Positions 12,301 through 22,328 of a stretch of DNA of 35,400 nt are shown piece by piece. Numbering within the stretch: the stretch's first letter is position 1; each line of letters starts with the position of its first letter. The notes under the pieces were generated by a model. It was not told where the DNA came from, searched no databases, and saw nothing but the letters and a program-made list of their open reading frames with translations. The stretch lies in NCBI RefSeq assembly GCF_001949145.1, contig NW_019091421.1, positions 795,453 to 830,852 on the forward strand. The letters are read 5' to 3'. The translations under genes were made by a program, and so were the position numbers. This DNA comes from Acanthaster planci (Eukaryota; Echinodermata; Asteroidea; Valvatida; Acanthasteridae).

Positions 12301-13242
12301 TGTTACGTTTCAAACACAGTGTACCAAATTTTATTCAAATTTGACTCGCAAGTGGCTTATTCTGACGGTCTGAGAAAAAGAAGATGAACTGGTCAAAATT
12401 CAGCAGATCCTTACTTGTAAATGACCGCACTGGTTGTGGAATGTACGAGGGTACTCAGGTACACAGAGCTTCTGTAGCTGTGCACGAGCCTATGCAACCA
12501 AAAAACGCTGTCAGGTTCAATAAAAACTGTATGCATGCATGCAAATGAACTTGTGTATGGCTGCATCCAAATCTGTTGTCAAGAGTTAGGTCTAGGTCTT
12601 CATTCCATTGAAAGTACATGGAGACACGCGGACAATAGACCTAGCCTTAGCTCTGGAAGCCCGTTTCAAACACGGCCTACGATACAATGGCCTGGATCGG
12701 ATTGTGTCAGCAGGGCTCCCCTGACATGTTTGCTTTTGTGAAGTTACGCCACCTTCAGCAAAGGTTACAAGAAAAGAGATTACGAGGAAAAAACGACGAA
12801 ACAGAAACAACTAATTTGCTGTCATAACAGATAATATTTCTAAAAGCCACGGTAATTTCAAAGCCTGGCTTCCCAGCTCTGAACAATTTCGAGTTCTTAT
12901 ACTAAGCCAGATTGTCACCTGGGTTTAAATGCCTAAATATTTTTTCCCCCGAGTTTTTTTCTCATATGCTTTCTTTTTACATTCCCCCTGCAGCACATGA
13001 CAGATTTGCTGGCCAAGCAGCAGCGCGTCAAGTACTACCAGGCCCTGAAGGACGGCAAGTACACCCTGCTGTGCAAGACAGAAGCCGCCCTGGAGTCGGA
13101 GATGCAGAAGCAGACCGACCGCACCCACACCATCGCCACCATCGTGGATCGCATCAACCAGGAGTACCCGCACGTCCAGCCGGCCATGCGCAAGGTCATG
13201 GTGATGCTGAGCTCCAGGGGGGTGGGGGAGGAGGAGCAGTAG
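386..13242 (+). CDS. CCDC40: Coiled-coil domain-containing protein 40 (axonemal 96-nm ruler subunit), 18 exons
   Basis: Exons: 386-405, 1926-2005, 2227-2309, 2670-3270, 3672-3853, 4082-4385, 5011-5168, 5737-5877, 6040-6143, 6433-6676, 7604-7786, 8188-8433, 8674-8887, 9411-9672, 10256-10406, 11041-11199, 11724-11882, 12994-13242. All introns are GT-AG and all phases agree, giving 1179 aa (human about 1142). Residues 1-61 are acidic; about 62-262 are a basic Arg-Pro-Ser-rich disordered region; then comes a Glu/Asp-rich stretch. From residue 323 ([16 protein letters not shown]) to the end it is almost continuous coiled coil, with family blocks such as [34 protein letters not shown] and [13 protein letters not shown]. 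In the known family, CCDC40 pairs with CCDC39 on doublet microtubules to set the 96-nm repeat and dock inner dynein arms and the nexin-dynein regulatory complex. The first coding exon is only 20 nt, so the start is the least certain part. Long introns 406-1925 and 11883-12993 carry repeats listed separately; 9673-10255 shows nothing recognisable. Confidence 0.95.
1177..1640 (+). repeat. Dispersed repeat family 1, copy A (in CCDC40 intron 1)
   Basis: About 460 bp, recognisable as the reverse complement of 21256-21735. Shared blocks include TCGGACTCTGCAAAGC, GCAGAGCAAACTGTGATT, CTTTGTTCTTATTTGTGC and CACAATTTCCTATTTAAG. Homology stops near ATGTCCCA at the right end and near a T-run at the left. 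I see no terminal inverted repeats, tRNA-like head or long reading frame, so I leave the class open. Confidence 0.75.
2700..3190 (+). repeat. Degenerate 18-nt tandem repeat coding Arg-Pro-x-Ser-x-Gln hexapeptides (CCDC40 exon 4)
   Basis: The exon repeats a unit of about 18 nt that encodes R-P-[GASP]-S-[GAST]-[QTE], for example [30 protein letters not shown] and [14 protein letters not shown], in three clusters separated by non-repeat sequence. The products are basic and predicted to be disordered. Codons vary between units, so this is an old array rather than a recent slippage product. Confidence 0.9.
12009..12361. mobile_element. Foldback MITE with arms of about 125-135 bp (CCDC40 intron 17)
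   Basis: The left arm (about 12009-12142) begins AATAAGCCATTTGCGAGTTA and is nearly the reverse complement of the right arm (about 12238-12361), which ends in GACTCGCAAGTGGCTTATT. Matching internal blocks include AAATTTGAATAAAAT, TTGCTATACCTCGT and GGGGCAAGCTTT. A loop of about 95 bp separates the arms. No transposase reading frame is present. A target-site duplication is not clear, so the superfamily is open. A transcript would form a very long hairpin. Confidence 0.8.
12559..12676 (-). repeat. Dispersed repeat family 2, copy 1 (CCDC40 intron 17)
   Basis: This 118-bp segment is the reverse complement of 15037-15155. Shared blocks include GACAATAGACCTAGCC against GGCTATGTCTATTGTC, TCAATGGA with GAAGACCTAG, and GACAACAGATT with GGATGCAGCC. 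It lies about 200 bp from the foldback element. It is not coding, and its class is unknown. Confidence 0.7.
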
Positions 13243-13681
13243 GCGGAATGACAACCATGGTCACAGGGTGGGGAGGAGGAGAAGTTGAAGGAACAGCACC
13301 GAGTTTGAAGAGAAGGGTCAAGAACAATTGTTTCTATATAACTTGTGAAGGAGTGAGTGGTGAGCAATAGATGGAACAGCCTGTTGAGGAGGAAGTACAG
13401 AGGGTGTGATTGCAACCCTTGGAATTGCTGTAAATCTGAATATTTGGAAAGCACTGTTTATGTGGGGTAGTACATGGCATGTTTTCATTTCACAACACAC
13501 TCTGCTTATTAAGAGATTTAACTTATGTCGTGAATAGAGACTTTAAAAACTCTGTCCTCAAAGTTTAGTAGGTATACATCTAGGAAAATTGTTTGAATGA
13601 CACTTAATGGAAACAATGTAATACAGACTGATGTTAAATTGTACCAATATTGGGTGATTTATTTGCATAAAGTCTCTTCTA

Positions 13682-14070
13682 TTAACCCCTTCTCATCGGG
13701 AAGCAGTAAGAGACGTCGTAAAAATTGAGATCCCTCAGCCCGCTTTTCAGCTATTATTCTTGGCACACCCTGGCTCTTGTATATATGGTGATTGGCCTTT
13801 GTGTGTTGCCAAGAAATAAAAAGGCCGAATTTGCATCATCACCAGCTTCACAATAGTCCCACTTTGAAAAGAGGCAACGGGAATGTGGAAGCGTGAGTAG
13901 AGCCGCATGCCACCGAACAATCAGCCTTTTCACTGTGTAAATCAAAGCGTGCAGAGCACGCAGGGCCACTAACCGAGAATTTGCGGTTTGGCAGGTGGCC
14001 TTCGTGGCCAAGCGAGGCTGGAATTCTCGGAGTCAGCTTTCAGAAAAAAGTCCCAGCGTTAAGGGGTTAA
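13682..14070. mobile_element. piggyBac-like MITE flanked by TTAA
   Basis: The element is bounded by TTAA at 13682-13685 and 14067-14070. Inside these are inverted ends CCCCTT...CGGGA and, read inward from the right, CCCCTT...TGGGA, matching at about 11 of 16 positions. TTAA target duplication with ends starting CCC is the hallmark of piggyBac-type elements. It is 389 bp with no transposase frame, so it is non-autonomous. It sits in the 3' region shared by CCDC40 and YARS2. Confidence 0.65.
13815..13820 (+). promoter_or_regulatory. First AATAAA polyadenylation-type signal after the CCDC40 stop
   Basis: This is the first AATAAA on the plus strand after the stop codon, 573 bp downstream, and it lies inside the TTAA-flanked MITE. 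Use is unproven; a variant CATAAA signal occurs earlier near 13666. Confidence 0.3.
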
Positions 14071-14139
14071 CATGTTGTGGACAGCAAATTAGCATATGTT
14101 GTAACAAAAATTAACCTTCATTAAGGAAAGAAAAGTGTG

Positions 14140-14145
14140 AATAAA
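14140..14145 (+). promoter_or_regulatory. AATAAA polyadenylation-type signal downstream of CCDC40
   Basis: This is a second plus-strand AATAAA, just after the MITE. It is an alternative end for CCDC40 transcripts if the signal within the element is not used. Confidence 0.3.
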
Positions 14146-14433
14146 GATGTTTCAGTTCAAGACACAATTTTGAATAATGTCATGGTGAACTTATTTTTAT
14201 GTTGGCCAACCCTTGTTCAGATAAATATTCCTTATCATGTAAACCTTTATCTTTGCTGTTCTTGTTTTCACCTCAAAACACCCAACTGCATTCTCTGCTG
14301 AAATAGTGAAGCCATTGTAGCTGGCTTACCCAGAACCGTGGTCCAGATCATTTACACTAGCGTGGAGGGAATGCATTTAGGTATTGGCATGGACATTTGA
14401 AAAAGACCTCCAGGAATTGGGTGCCGACTGCCC

Positions 14434-17400
14434 TCATACCCATTTCACTATGTAGTAATTCTTCTTCCCTAAAAAAAAAAAGGAAAAAAATTGCTTAGTG
14501 TTTGCATGATTGCTTTGCAAAGCATGAATTTGAGCATGATTCCATTCAACAAAATTTGATATCACAACTGTAATTTACCAACACTTCAAAGCAGTTTGTG
14601 TTAAACTTTGGTGAACTCTCATACAACTGGGTATACACACTAAGGAAAAACTTCACAGTGCAAAAACGGCCAATCAAAAATAAGCTTTGAGGCCATTACC
14701 CAGCATTCATTGGCCCAAAGGTCTCCTATCTTTACTAAATTATGCCACCAAATTGCACATTCCCAATGCAAGACGATAAGCTCTAATTCAGCATACACAG
14801 AGAATAATGTGATGACGGTACCCTTTAAATTAGCTTACCTACTCTGATGAGCGTTAGACCATTGTTGAGTACATGGTCACCTTTGGTCAGTACCAGTGAG
14901 GCATCTGTGATGCGTTGATTGTTGATATACACTCCACCACTTTGTAGAATTAACTTGCCTCGTTCTACAGAATGAAAGTGAAGCAGGTGAACGGGACTGA
15001 GGTTGTGATTACATGGGGGTTATATTTTCATATTTAGGCCATGTTCGAAACGGGCTTCAAGAGTTATGGCTATGTCTATTGTCCACGCGTCTCCACACAT
15101 TTTCAATGGAGTGAAGACCTAGCCCTAGCTCTAGACAACAGATTCGGATGCAGCCTTAGTTTCTTATTTTTTGATGCAACAAGTATGATTCAGTTACAGC
15201 TAACAAGTCCATATTGTGTTCCTCGTCAAAATCACGATGATGATGTGTTATTTTTTTAAATCCAGACTAGACTTACCTCCTTGGGGCAGACACTTGACTT
15301 TGTCCAGCATCATCTCTATACTGAAGCCTGGTTCCAAGAGGAGGCTGGTGACTGCCGCTCCTTGGAAGAGTTCCATGACCTCTGCATCATTCAGCTGCTC
15401 TAGGCTTGCTGGGCTGGTGTGATACAAGGCTTCTGTCTGTCTCAGTGCTCTGTTCAGACCAGCCTCTGGAAAAGTTTCAAATGAACCAAATGACGGGACA
15501 AATGATGCTCCATGTTCAGGCCCATTTGTGATTCCAACCAATAGCCAAACTTACACATCCTATGAACATTTAAGCTCTTTGATTACACCATCCAGGATGT
15601 GTTCTCTATTTTGTCCAATTATTTAGGGGCTCCTTATTCCACATGTTTCAAGCTTTAATAGAAAAACGTCACAACACACTATCGATCGATTATTCATCCG
15701 CTTGGATGTCTAATTGCATGAGGCATCATTCGCAAATATCCACATTAAAAAAAACACTGAATACATCAATGTCGACAAACTGAAAAATTGTACAACCACA
15801 ATAATGCCTTGTGAGAACAGAAAGGGACAGGTCAACAGACATCAAGAAATATCCACAGGTCAATTTCACAGCGCTGCTTAAGCAGAAAATTTGTATAAGC
15901 ATGAAAAAAACCTTGCTTGACAAATCAGGTTACCCGCCAAAACCTCTTGTGATGTATATTGTTTTGGAATGGTACTTACCTGTCTTTTGGTAAATTTGAG
16001 CTGGTAACCTTTTTTATTAAGCATTTTTTCATGCTTAAGCAAATTCTGTGCTTAAGCAGCTCTATGAAATTAGCCCCAGCTGGTATTAAACTTTGAGCAA
16101 AAATATGGTTCCATGATCTTTGTTAATAATCCTTACCTCCATGCACAAGTAACAGCACTTGCTCTGCTAGTTTCTTTTGGGCCTTGCGGTTCTTGGGTGC
16201 TTTCTGTGGCAAAAAAGAACCATGTCAGGTTACAAAACATGTGTTAACTTTGCCTGATTAAAATAAAGAGGAAATGAAGCACAAGGAAGACATGGGAAAT
16301 ACCTAGAGCAATTTCATACACACAAAAGCAAAACAATATTATGTGAATTTTATTTTGAGAAAAACAGAACCGACAAAAGTATACAAGGAGAAAGAGGGAA
16401 TGCTTATCATGCAGATAGACACGTGAACAGTGGGCAGTGCTGCTGCCTGAAAACCTTAGGGCCCACATTTTGGCATTTCAAAACTCTAGGAAGGTTGGAA
16501 AAATGTTATGGACAAGAAAATGATACATGATGATACATGAACCAGAGGCAACATTCTCCGAGAGGGCCAAATGAGAGTTAGAGGTCACAGTTTTCCTTGA
16601 TCCTTTCACGTAAACTTTCAACGCAGACAATGTCATCCTACCTTGTGAAGTCTGATGATATCAGCAATCTCATTCAGTGGTAAGAAGGTGAAGAGCTTGA
16701 GGTATCGCTCAATGTCAGCATCGGGTAGACGCAAGAAATACTACGAGGGAAAAAAAAATGAGTATGTCCTTGAAAATACAAAGTAAGAAAGCTCAATTAA
16801 CACAGCAGTGAAATGAGTTCGAAAGACAGTCCCTCTATCATTTGAAAGCAAAACAGGAAGTAAGGAAGAGCTATTCCATGTGCCATTATTACCTGGTAGA
16901 GGTCAAAGGGCGAAGTCTTGTCCTCATTTATCCAGACAGCATTTCCGGCAGTCTTGCCCAGTTTGTCTCCTGATGAACTTGTCACTAATGGGATAGCAAT
17001 GCCTTTTCAAATAAACATTTTACAAAAATGTAAATGCCTTGAAAACTCCAATACTGTAAGACGTTCACAATGGTATGTTAGCATTAGAATATTCAAGAAA
17101 CTTGCAAAACTAAGACCACTTTCAACGTTTTACGTGGGAACACCAGTATTTGCCCACATATGTGCATGTTAACTTGGGAACACCCAAGCCTAGCTTAAGT
17201 TCTGCCTCAACAAAACAGTTGTTCCAACACAGACTAGAGTATGACTATCCAAGTGCTGCTTACCATAGACATTCTTGCCTGTGACCCTTTGGACCAGGTC
17301 ATGACCAGTCATCAGGTTACCGAGTTGGTCTGTCCCTCCAAGCTGGAAAAAACCCAAAATCTCACACTGAAACTTCTCTGTAATACTGTATGGCAGCTTC

Positions 17401-20400
17401 CCAGTGTAAGCTCGAAAACAATACAAACTTGATGAAAAATGTCATTTAAGCAGAAGACAGTAGCCGGCAGAAATACATTTATAAAAATTTAACTCAGTAC
17501 ATGTATCGCTATTAATTTTAACATTTAAATATTTTGAGTATTCCGAAAAGCCTGGCAGGGGCCAATTTAACAGAACTGCACAAAATTTGCTTAAGCCTGA
17601 GAAAACCTTACTTGATAAATCAGGTAACCAGCCAAAACTCCATGTGATGTATATTGTTTTGGGATAGTATTTAGCAGTTTTTTGGTTTGCATAACAATTA
17701 GATATAGTTTGAATTGACAATCTTTGTTTATTAAGCAAAGTTTTTTTCCTGGCCAAGCAAATTTTGTGCTTAAACAGCTCTATGAAATTGGCCCACTGAG
17801 TGACTATGCTTGAGACTGACAGTGGAAATAGAAAAAGCCCTGATGAGTTCTCAAAATTGGACAACCTTCCACTTCTGGAATTAAGAAAAGGTAGGTGCTA
17901 CTCAGTTGACCAGATCTTATTCGCTACAAAATATCAGTGGTTTCAAGACTCAATCATACATGTACATTACCATGGCAAAACACTGAGTACCGGGAAACCT
18001 ATCCATGTCAATTCCCAAATTGAGACCAGCAACTCAAAATACAGATGTTCAGTGAAATTGCCTGTTTAGTGACAAACACTCACTTGGATGAGACAGCCAT
18101 ACTCGCGGTGCAGATGCAGGAAGTCATAGGCCTGGAATAACTGGTAGGAAAACTCAGCAAAACTCATTCCGTGAGAACTACTCAGACGAGATTGGACACT
18201 GAGGGAAAAAATGCACCTTCTCACCATGAAATGATCTTGTGGATAAGACAAGGAAGTGAGCAGAAGAGCTTGATTTTTCTGTGCTTTAAGGAAAGCTTAA
18301 AAAACCAAAGATTCTAATGTTTGAGGATTTCATCTACATGACAATGAAGTAACCAATCCTATGGATAACATGCATCTACAATTCTTGAGGATTCTTGGGG
18401 AGCTGATTTAAGTAATTGGCCACAACTCCATGGGTACAGCTCACACTTTACTTGCCAGGAGAAGTTCATCACAGAAAATGTTTGAAGTAAAGGTTTAAGG
18501 TCATAGTAACGTAAGATATTACCTTTGTCTTGAAAGCAACTTGCCCATTCTCAGCTGACGACCGACACTGGACAAGAACTTGATAACATTCAGATCTTTG
18601 TACCAACTGTGGTTGTCCATAATTCTGGGGAGTTAAATAAGTAAATGTCCAACTGAACAAGGAGTTGGCATACAAAAGGTATTCTCTAGTCTGATATATG
18701 TAATATAAGGGTTGCCTTCAACACGTTTGAATGGCATATTTGAAAGGACCTCGAAAGTAAAGAACAGATGGGAGAAAGAAACTAGTTGCTTTGACACACA
18801 AGTGGCTCAAAGGGAAAGGTTTTCCACAACTGGCCTTATTCACACATCGGCCTTATTGAATTGAGCATGAGATTAACTTTTTAGAGGCACCTGAGAATAA
18901 AACTGAAAGCACTGAAGTGAAACTTCATTTAAAGTCACTTATGACTATGAATTTAAAATTTGTGAGTAATTATATCCAAATGTTTTAAGCCACATTAAAT
19001 AAAGTGAAAGTAAGGCATGAAACCAGAAATAGAATAAGATTACACTGAATAAGATTGAACTGAATAAGATTCAGGGAACACAATCAAACATGCCTTCCCC
19101 ATAAAAGGGTTTATTGACAGATGCAGATATTTCTAACCTGATTTGAGGCAGTGGCCTGTCCTCCTGCCACAAAAACCTCTCATGATTGGTGAAAATTCTC
19201 TCCAGACTGCTCTTGATTGAGGCTGCATTGGACTGTACCACTGCAGACTGAAGGGGTGCTCTCTCTTTTGTTTTTCCGCTGGGATCGCCTATCAATGCTG
19301 TTGCCCCACCAATCTGAAAACAACCATAAGATAAGTTTGTAACGAATAAATTCTAAAGTGTAATATTTTTCGGTATAGAGAGTGGGGGTATTCAAATTAT
19401 TCTCCCTGAAAATAATACTGGTGTCCCCAGTGATACGTACCAGAGCGATAGGGTTGTGTCCTGCCCTCTGGCAATGCAGTAACGCAATGATGGCTAGAAG
19501 GTTACCAATATGGAGACTGTCTGCTGTAGGGTCAAACCCACAGTAAATACACTGAGGTTCAGAAGTCAGCAACTTGGGTAGATCACTGCAAGAAAGAGAA
19601 AAACAGACCATGAAGAATGTCAGATTTTAGATACTGCATTACTAAACTCTTCATAAATCTACAAAATATTACAAAAACATTAGTTTTAAATGTAGCTTAA
19701 TAGAGTTTTAGAAGATTTTGTATGTAATTTTTGGATACATATCCTCTCTCCCACATCTTTCTAGCTTCAGTTCTATAAGGCCATAAGAGCGACGAAAATA
19801 ATTTCCAAACCAACGTATCAGGAGTGAAAAAATATTAGTTAATGAGTGATGCAAACAGTTGAAATATTGAAGTATTTTAAAATTTGGTAAATTTCGTTTT
19901 TGTTATTTTAAAAACTTTTTTTTAATTGCAAGTTTGTTTTTTTTGGTTAATTTTTCTTTTGGTTTTGAAATGCATATCTTCGCACAGTCAATTAAGGATG
20001 TAAAGCAACAATCTTAGAGAGTTTAATTTAACATAGCACGGTTGGAAATCACTTCAATACAAAGTAAAAACAAGTTTAAGGCACACAACTGATTTAAACT
20101 CTGACTTCTACCAGGTCAAGTATTAAATTCACCTTGCTTCAGGGAAGATGTCATGGAAGACGCCTCTCTCACTCAGCGTCAAGACATTGCGTTTACTGCT
20201 GTACCATCTTCTCAGTAAATGTGGGCCAGAAAATGACATTATAACCTGCCTCTTACCCCAGCATGCCAGTGCTCGATTGACAAACACACTGGAAAAAAAA
20301 AAGGAGAAAAATGTTCTAAAAACAACTCAGTTTAATAAAAGCTAGAACTACTTTTCAGGACAGTGAAATTTTGAACCATATCAGGCCTATCCTTTAAGTG

Positions 20401-22328
20401 TTGAAAGTTTGAAATAAATTGGATTGAGATTAAATTCCCAAATAAAGAAAGTAATACCTACATAAAGGCTAATGAGATTCGGGCAAAACATGTGGAAATG
20501 GTGGAAGAAAAATATGTTTTAGCTAAATTTACAACAAATGAGCCTTGAAGATGAAAGTGCAAATCATCACCTTCATGACCTTGCTTGATTATAATTCCTG
20601 ACATGCCTGACCTACATAACCTCCCTTATACTATCAAGCAAACATGCTTCAGTGTCCATTGTATGCAGACACAGTCGTGGGCCTAGACGTGCATGACCAG
20701 ACTGTCAATCAGAGTCCAACAATTTGTTTCGTTTGCACAAGCCTGACAAGCATCTTCGGAAAGTCTTTATCTCTCTTTATCTTTTTTATCACATTTATCA
20801 TGTTTATGCTCACTAAACTTAGGCCAGGGCCCTACTCTTTCCTTAAGGCTTAGCATGCTTACTTAAGCCTAGTCGGAGAAACGTGGACAACACACGTACC
20901 AATAAATCACCTTTATTAATATTTTGACTTAGGTGGTAGTAGAGTCCAAAAACCCTTCATCATGGGCCTTTCATTCCATTAATCAATTTCACTCAAAATA
21001 GCTTGTATCGTACATGGTTGTATCTCGAATTCACCTCCAAAACGGTCTTTAAACTGTCTAATGCACCCACCTTGCCCTTGGAATTTACTGGGGATCAGAG
21101 GTTCAAATGATGGTGGTAAGGTTTTAATATAGAGAAAAAAGAGGAATTTCCCGGAAGCTACTCGGACTAACATGACTGAAGCTATTCAGGCCATCAAGCC
21201 CAATGTTGAAAAAGCCTACGCAACTATCCTGACTATAATAATAATATACAGTAAATGGGACATTAATAAATGACTGAGGGTGCTGTTTATTTGGAAGCTT
21301 ATTTTCTTAAATAGGAAATTGTGATTGAAATTCGTATTTTTTTGCATGCTGTAGCTCTTCTATTTAGGCCCTAATTCCTAATTTCAAAATTTTCAAAATT
21401 TGAAGTGAAGCCAGCATTTCAGTGAAAAAAGGCACAAATAAGAACAAAGACTTTACAAAACTATGAATGTTTAGGTTTTCAGTTAAAATCTACGCTCATT
21501 TTATTCTAAAAATAATCACAGTTTGCTCTGCAATACACCAGTGGAAGGTGATACATGAATAAGCCTAAATAAATGTACAAAAAACATCTTGAAACATCCC
21601 TGCTTCAAATAGATTTTTCTACGCTTTGCAGAGTCCGACGGAACCAAAGTCATATCAAAATATTTCTTGTGACATCCTATTCAAGATAACTTCAAAAATA
21701 AAACAGGAGAAAATATTAAAAAATTTATTAGCCTCCTTTAATACTGACACTGACAGTAGGCAGTATTCAGGCCTATAGTATAGGTGATAATGTTACGCCC
21801 CAACTATAGCATCAACTATGGTTGGGCCGTCCCAACTATAGTTGGGGTGGCTCAACTACAGCAGAGAGGTCCTGTGTGCACGATGCGCCCAGCATGTGCC
21901 AAAGTAATATTGTTTACAAATGTCATGTCACTGGTCATAGGCCTAGATGAACAGATGAAGTGCCACATTTTACATGAATTGTGTCAAGTGTGAGACAGAT
22001 TGACTTGGATAATGTTGAGACATTTTCCACGGACATTGGTCAACAACAGTTGGGCCAGCCCAACTGCAGCACTACAGTTAGGACAGTCCCAACTATAGTT
22101 GGGACTTATGGTATAGTTTAGTTCAAGGGGCGTAATAACGTTAGTCCATCAAGTTCTAGGCCTATCTTTCTTGGAATCATCAATCAAAAGATCAAGCATA
22201 AAAGCACTACTGGTGAATAAAAGTAATCGGCATAAAATTCACACAAGTTTGCTTTCGGTAGAGTTAATTAAGCCCCGATTAACTTACAAGCAACATTTCA
22301 CACTATTTATTCCCATGGAGGCTGCCAT
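14434..22328 (-). CDS. YARS2: Mitochondrial tyrosyl-tRNA synthetase, 13 exons
   Basis: Exons in transcript order: 22288-22328, 20133-20288, 19441-19585, 19138-19313, 18523-18624, 18084-18198, 17264-17342, 16893-17002, 16642-16740, 16137-16203, 15277-15465, 14839-14964, 14434-14468. All phases agree, giving 479 aa (human about 477). It attaches tyrosine to mitochondrial tRNA-Tyr. The N-terminus is rich in Arg and Ser ([11 protein letters not shown]), as expected of a matrix-targeting peptide. The class I signature is LHIGN (H91-N94). [17 protein letters not shown] is at 115-130, GGTDQLGN at 247-254, and the KMSKS-type loop reads KLGKT (285-289). The C-terminal S4 RNA-binding domain starts near 427 and ends [11 protein letters not shown]. 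Human YARS2, as I recall it, has HVGH and KLGKS, so the last residue of each motif differs. The start was chosen because the 41-nt first exon splices in frame; an in-frame ATG at 20237-20239 is an alternative. The last coding exon is only 35 nt. Confidence 0.95.
15037..15155 (+). repeat. Dispersed repeat family 2, copy 2 (YARS2 intron)
   Basis: This 119-bp segment matches the reverse complement of 12559-12676 along its whole length. It runs from GGCCATGTTCGAAACGGGC to GATTCGGATGCAGCC. It lies in the intron between the last two large YARS2 exons. No function is visible. Confidence 0.7.
15857..16078. mobile_element. MITE family 3, copy 1 (YARS2 intron)
   Basis: About 220 bp with long imperfect terminal inverted repeats. 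The left end reads GTCAATTTCACAGCGCTGCT; the right end, reverse complemented, reads CTAATTTCATAGAGCTGCT. Both continue into TTAAGC, AATTTG and AAGCATGAAAAA. The internal block GTGATGTATATTGTTTTGG is shared with 17558-17796. There is no coding capacity. The right end is about 60 bp from a YARS2 exon. Confidence 0.75.
17558..17796. mobile_element. MITE family 3, copy 2 (YARS2 intron)
   Basis: This is a second, older-looking copy of the element at 15857-16078, in the same orientation in another YARS2 intron. The ends read GGGGCCAATTTAACAGAACT and, reverse complemented, GTGGGCCAATTTCATAGAGC, both followed by CACAAAATTTGCTT. The shared core is TGTGATGTATATTGTTTTGG. Confidence 0.75.
21256..21735 (-). 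repeat. Dispersed repeat family 1, copy B (YARS2 intron 1)
   Basis: About 480 bp that matches 1177-1640 when reverse complemented. Relative to copy A it has an insertion of about 30 bp around 21540-21575, before the block that reads GCAGAGCAAACTGTGATT on the minus strand. It is non-coding, and its class is unknown. Confidence 0.75.
21793..22135. mobile_element. MITE with TTACGCCCC ends and repeated ACTATAGT palindromes (YARS2 intron 1)
   Basis: The element runs from TTACGCCCC (21793-21801) to GGGGCGTAA (22127-22135), a perfect 9-bp inverted repeat. Just inside each end lie palindromes: CCCAACTATAGTTGGG at 21831-21846 and GTCCCAACTATAGTTGGGAC at 22086-22105, plus several partial copies in both orientations. 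It is 343 bp with no reading frame of note. No convincing target duplication is visible. It ends about 150 bp before YARS2 exon 1. Confidence 0.6.

Larger units (their letters stand above)
13243..14433. other. Convergent 3' region between CCDC40 and YARS2
   Basis: Nearly 1.2 kb separates the stop codons of the two convergent genes. There is no coding sequence here. The middle third is a TTAA-flanked MITE (13682-14070). The first AATAAA after the CCDC40 stop lies inside that element. For YARS2 the only minus-strand AATAAA I see is at 13658-13663, beyond the element, so the two 3' UTRs may overlap. Confidence 0.7.
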
